Shown: positions 60,147 to 64,000 of the stretch, in pieces
Layout: each line of letters starts with the position of its first letter
Position numbering within the stretch: the first letter of the stretch is position 1
NCBI RefSeq assembly: GCF_011075055.1
Contig: NW_025401168.1
Span: 5,001 to 69,000, forward strand
Source: Mangifera indica
Taxonomy: Eukaryota; Streptophyta; Magnoliopsida; Sapindales; Anacardiaceae
Direction: 5' to 3'
DNA length: 64,000 nt
Program-made: the position numbers and the translations under genes
The notes under the pieces: model-generated
The model's input: the letters and a program-made list of their open reading frames with translations, nothing else
Told to the model about the DNA's origin: nothing
Databases searched by the model: none

Positions 60147-60730
60147 TGCATTATATAATACCCTTAGACAAATCTTATATCGATAAAACATGAGGGAGAT
60201 GTTAAGTCTGTCTATATTCTATCTGTGTATCCCACATCAGTTAAGGGTGGAAGAGTTTGACTGATTAAATAGTTTGTGAGTTTTTTAAACTATTAAGATG
60301 CGTTTTGAGTTACAAAGTTTAGAAGCAAAGTAATAACAGATTTTGTGTTCAAAATAGACAATATTTTGACAATGAGACAAGTTATTGAATAAGGATGTTA
60401 CAAATAGTATCAGAGTGATTCCGCGTGTCCTCTTAAAAGATGGTAGAACAAACCTCAACAAGGACACTGAGTCTTATAAAGGGGGGTGTATGTGATACTT
60501 TTAGACAAATTTCATATCAACAAAACACCAGAGAGATGTTGGATTTGTCTGTGTATCTCATATTGGTTAGAGGTAGGAGGATTCGACTAATTAAATACTC
60601 TATGAGCTCTTTAAGTTGTTAAGACGCGTTTTGAGTTGTAAAATCCGTAAGCAAAATCATGATGAACTGTATGTCTAAAGTAGATAATATCTTGACAGTA
60701 GATACTACTAGATTAAGGATGTTGAATACA
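60147..60730 (+). mobile_element. TRIM: miniature non-coding LTR retrotransposon
   Basis: Two direct LTRs, 60147-60402 and 60487-60730, share about 65-75% identity by eye. They enclose only 84 bases. Directly after the first LTR comes AATAGTATCAGAGTGATTC, a degraded form of the TGGTATCAGAGC primer-binding site for initiator methionine tRNA. Directly before the second LTR is the purine run AAAGGGGGG (60478-60486), the polypurine tract, followed by the TG that starts the LTR. LTRs of about 250 bases, primer site, purine tract and no coding region define a TRIM. It is old, judging by LTR divergence. No clean 5-base target duplication is visible. Confidence 0.75.
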
Positions 60731-60890
60731 AGCAATATAATATGTACTCACTTTGAGTACACAAATGAATATATATTTATGTGTGTTATCATATAATTAG
60801 GTGTTACTTTATTTTTAATTCATATAATGACACACATAAGTGTGCACTTATTTATGTACTCAAAATTAGTATGCATAGATTTATTGTTAT
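60731..60890. mobile_element. MITE-like palindromic element, copy 3
   Basis: GTACTCACTTTGAGTACACAAATGAATATATATTTATGTGTG on the left is mirrored by ACACATAAGTGTGCACTTATTTATGTACTCAAAATTAG on the right. Words and order match copies at 22500-22660 and 38475-38670. A partial fourth copy (CTATATGTATCCACTTTGAATACACATGAACATC) follows at 60905-60965. Confidence 0.65.
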
Positions 60891-60965
60891 AAAAAAAAAA
60901 ATGTAATACTATATGTATCCACTTTGAATACACATGAACATCACTTCATATGTCATTTAAGTAAA

Positions 60966-63145
60966 TAAATTAAAATTGTTTGATTATATAACAATTGTTC
61001 ATGGACCACATTTTTCTTACTAGCAATCTGTTTGATTCGGGGAAAAACCATCCTCCCCCACAGTAGGAAATAAAAGTTCTTCCTTTCATGAGACCTTGGC
61101 AATAATGTTTAAAAATTGGATAATTTCATAAAGTGGGGAGCCCTAATCATCTTTTGTCTGAAATATTCTATATAATGTTTGCTTAATTATTTAATTACTT
61201 AATGCATATGAAGACCTTTATTTGATTACGACACTGTTATCTTATACTTGGGCTGAATTGGGCCTTCTATAATATGATACACGTGCCAGTATATAATCCC
61301 ATACGAGTTTGAGATTAATGGGTGCAAAATAATATAATCAAAGGAAAAAGTTGTGATAAATTCCAGTTTTTAGAAGAAAGCAAACAAATTCTGGGCTCTG
61401 GATCTGCATGTAGTAGAGGGATCCTTGGAATATATGGTTGCTTTACTGATCAAGTTGCTTTGATTTTTTTATTAATGTGTGTGTATATATAAAAAAATTT
61501 CTGTTCGGTGGAGTAATTCTTCATGTTTAACAGGCTGCATAGCATTCAAATTGCTTAAGTCACTAGACTTTTGCTTTTGAGAAGGGCCAACTGGAATTCG
61601 TATCTCTGTCACTTTCAACTTTGAACTCAACATATGCAATTATTTTCACTTGAAGGAGCTGAGTTCGCACTCGGCCCAGACATATACATCATGTAGGAAA
61701 GCCTTTATCTTGAACTTGGCCTAGTGTGGTAAAAGCCTAACATTTTTTTATTTTCACACATAATGTGATTGAATTCTTGCTCTCTCGGTAATAGCTGCAT
61801 TACTGGAATAATGCATAGCATAAAGGGAGAAAGCATGATTAGAGATACTATTAAACTGTGTGAATTGATAAACAGAGCTTATATATAGATTTATTAACAT
61901 ATAAACAGGGATTTTAATATTGAGGTATGCTGAAAATGCACTTGTATGTTGCTACTGAAAAATCTTATAATGGACAAAGACAACAGGTTGTTCTTATGAT
62001 GGTCTAATAAAAACTAATGTTCCTTGTAGTAGTAGAGGTTCACTTTCACCTCAAATTGTGCAAGACTAATTGATTGTGAAGTTCACCATACTTGTTTCAG
62101 GTTCCAATGATATCTTAACTGAAAGATCAAAGTCAGCCCCAGTCAGGGAGCCTCTTCAATCTAACAGTGTGGAACTTTAAAAGGGCTGAGGTTAGCATTT
62201 CATATAGACCTTTTTTTATGAATAAGACCTCAGTGGAACTGGCTCTTCAGTGATCAACACGATGTTGTGGATGAGATGTCAATGCTTCTTAGCTTTAATA
62301 GGGAAGCAGTCTACTCAACAGTTAAAGGGAGGACTGTTGAATCATATCATATGCTGAAGTTGCCTACTCGTGAGGACCAAAACATTGCCTGAGATCTTGG
62401 ATTATACTGTGTTAATTATCTTCACACACAACTGAGTCAGCGACTTTCTTAAAGAGAAGGAATAATGGATTCTGTCCGTACAAAGGAACAGAAGAAAGAT
62501 ACAAGGCTAGTAGCTTTAGCTTTCGTGGGTAGCAAAAGCTGCAAAACCACTTACAATGAGTGGTTTCTGTATGTCATTCACAGCTCTCAGGCCCAATTTA
62601 ATTAATCCTAACAGAATGAGTTTCTATAAAATATAAATATGTCAAGAATAGTGATTCCTGGAATTTCTTTTACTTTAGCCACAGTCTCTATTCCAAAGAT
62701 TCTTCATCACCTTCAACATCCAACTTTTGCATGGAATATCCATAAAATTATATTTAAAAAGGGAAAGATTGCAAGAAGATTCAAGTTCAGAAAACTCCTA
62801 TATTGGATATGATAAACCTAATCCTTAACATTACCGTAACAAAGTGAGGTCTGTCAGAAATATTAGTGGAGGTCACTGTAAAGAGAAAAGCACTTCTATC
62901 CTTGCCTATAAATTAGAGCCATTTGAGTACCAAAACATCTCAGTTTCCCATTTTGTTCCTATTCTAATCTCTATTTAAGCTCTTCTCCATCTGAGTTTTG
63001 CAAAATATGGCTGGTGTCTCTAGTCTATTTAGTTTCTTATTTTTCAAGTTATTTTCATGGTCTATGGAGTCTCCTTATTATAGCCATAAATATTATTTTG
63101 ATGATCACTGACAAATAGAAATGCACATATTGATTATGTTAACAG
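60966..63145. other. 2.2-kb intergenic region, probable old promoter at its right
   Basis: No recognisable gene or repeat family. Near its end, CTATAAATTAG (about 62907-62915) could be the former TATA box of the NPF pseudogene, and ATGGCTGGTG at 63007 a former first coding exon, but this is inference from position. Confidence 0.4.
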
Positions 63146-63761
63146 GATCAGATGAAGAGTTGGTCTGTTGCCAGTGCAGTAGACTACAAGGGAAATCCTG
63201 TTGACAGGTCTAACTCTGGTGGTTAAGTTCCTGCTGCTCTTAGCTTAGGTATGATATGAAACTTCCTAGTGAATCATTTCAATCACAAATTCTGAAACTA
63301 ATGTTTAAGTGAAAAGCTTCATTCCTAGTAAATCATTTCCATCATGAATTCTGAAACTAATGTTTAAGTGAAAAGCTTTGTTCAAGTTATGAGTTTTAAA
63401 CTTATTTTTTAATTTAATTGTGAATAAAAATCAATGCTGAAGAACTTTTTCCTCAAAAGGAAAAGTTGCCACAGACTATGTTCTATATATGCATTGGATA
63501 GCAAAGCAATTTTAATATACTAAACCATTATACCTTTTATCCAGGTGTTGAGAGATGCGAGAGACCCTCAACAATGGGAATAGTTGTGAACCTTGTGACA
63601 TTTTTGGGTGAACAATGCATCTTTCAAGTGCTACTTCTGCAGATATAGTTACAGACTTCATGGGTGTCTCATTTATGCTATGTTTATTGGGTGGCTTCCT
63701 TGCTGACTCCTTTTTAGGCAGATACAAAACAATCACAATATTTGCCACTGTCTAGACTCTT
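63146..63761 (+). pseudogene. NPF (NRT1/PTR) transporter pseudogene, NPF6-like, partial
   Basis: Two exons are recognisable, 63146-63248 and 63545-63761, with proper AG/GT borders. They encode the N-terminal part of a proton-coupled nitrate/peptide transporter: SVASAVDYKGNPVDRSNSGG then VPAAL, and next VERCERPSTMGIVVNLVTFLG, TMHLSSATSADIVTDFMG, SFMLCLLGGFLADSFLGRYKTITIFATV. It is broken in three ways. TAA at about 63225 sits where the family has W (GGWVPAA). A frameshift lies near 63606 between LG and TMHL. TAG at 63754 sits where Q is expected before TL. The rest of the gene (10 of 12 helices) would lie beyond the window or is lost. A probable LTR starts 50 bases after exon 2. Confidence 0.88.
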
Positions 63762-63812
63762 GTAAGTTTGTAATTCTTCTCTCCTGTGGTTTTAATTTTA
63801 TATTGTTAGGAC

Positions 63813-64000
63813 CTCATATAATGGCAGGGCACAAAACCAAGGCACACCACAAAAGCAAGACATAGAGGAAGACACAAAAACAAGGCAGAGGTTGGACTAT
63901 TGTGAAAATGCAGACACGTGACAAATAAAATCAAGGGTAGTTAGAGGAGAAAGGGGTATAAAAATAGAATAAAAGAATGTGAGAAGGGGGGAGATTTTTC
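63813..64000 (+). mobile_element. Probable LTR start (Copia-like) at window edge
   Basis: Begins TGTTAGGACC, then GGCACAAAACCAAGGCACACC and AAGACACAAAAACAAGGC (loosely repeated), and later GGGGTATAAAAATAG, a TATA box suitable for an LTR promoter at about 63953. The composition differs from the flanking intron. The element continues past the window, so the assignment is tentative. Confidence 0.35.

Noticed and set aside
60147..60730. Cassandra-type TRIM with a 5S rRNA-derived LTR
   Set aside because: The LTRs lack the 5S internal promoter words, so the element is a TRIM of another family.

Overview
The window is one physical end of a plant chromosome. The first 10.6 kb is an almost pure array of the plant telomere heptamer, C-rich on the + strand, so base 1 is distal. 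The rest is AT-rich (roughly 65-70% by eye), with intron-containing genes and decayed transposons. Gene content (HY5, CESA1, plant Alba, Brittle-1, EG45/plant natriuretic peptide, AFG1-like ATPase, DYW-class PPR, NPF transporter) and exon structures point to a eudicot. The short EG45 protein resembles the citrus blight-associated p12 type, which hints at a woody rosid, but I cannot name a species.

Layout. 1-10606: telomere, clean to about 6.1 kb, then with sporadic variants, a ladder of related non-telomeric interruptions, and a degenerate inner edge. 10.6-14.5 kb: subtelomeric AT-rich DNA, retroelement-like scraps and a (TA)n microsatellite. 14.6 kb: a small gene whose N-terminus matches the plant MAPK-substrate (MASS) family. 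15.6-19.1 kb: a dead hAT element with a zinc-finger MYM/TTF-type transposase pseudogene. 20.3-22.0 kb: intact HY5 bZIP gene. 23.7-25.3 kb: a double-length Mutator-like non-autonomous element. 25.5-32.4 kb: intact 14-exon CESA1-type cellulose synthase. 32.7-33.6 kb: second Mutator-like element. 34.1-36.6 kb: plant Alba gene. 37.4-40.5 kb (minus): Brittle-1 adenine nucleotide carrier. 41.0-42.9 kb: two more Mutator-like elements. 43-43.9 kb: AT-rich palindromic repeats. 44.9-45.4 kb: EG45/PNP-like secreted protein. 48.5-54.6 kb (minus): 14-exon AFG1-like mitochondrial ATPase with one unexplained exon-phase problem. 54.9-56.5 kb: PPR-DYW pseudogene. 57-60.7 kb: retroelement debris, including a miniature TRIM element and a 192-bp tandem repeat. 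63.1-63.8 kb: NPF (NRT1/PTR) pseudogene, followed by a probable LTR at the window edge.

The genes are independent plant housekeeping or signalling genes and form no operon or pathway cluster. The most notable structure outside genes is a family of long-terminal-inverted-repeat Mutator-like elements sharing an end that begins GGCCAAA. Three of the four insertions have perfect 9-bp target-site duplications, and each carries a different GC-richer core. They flank CESA1 on both sides and lie upstream of Brittle-1. I found no CRISPR array, tRNA or rRNA gene, and nothing that I can call a wholly new system.
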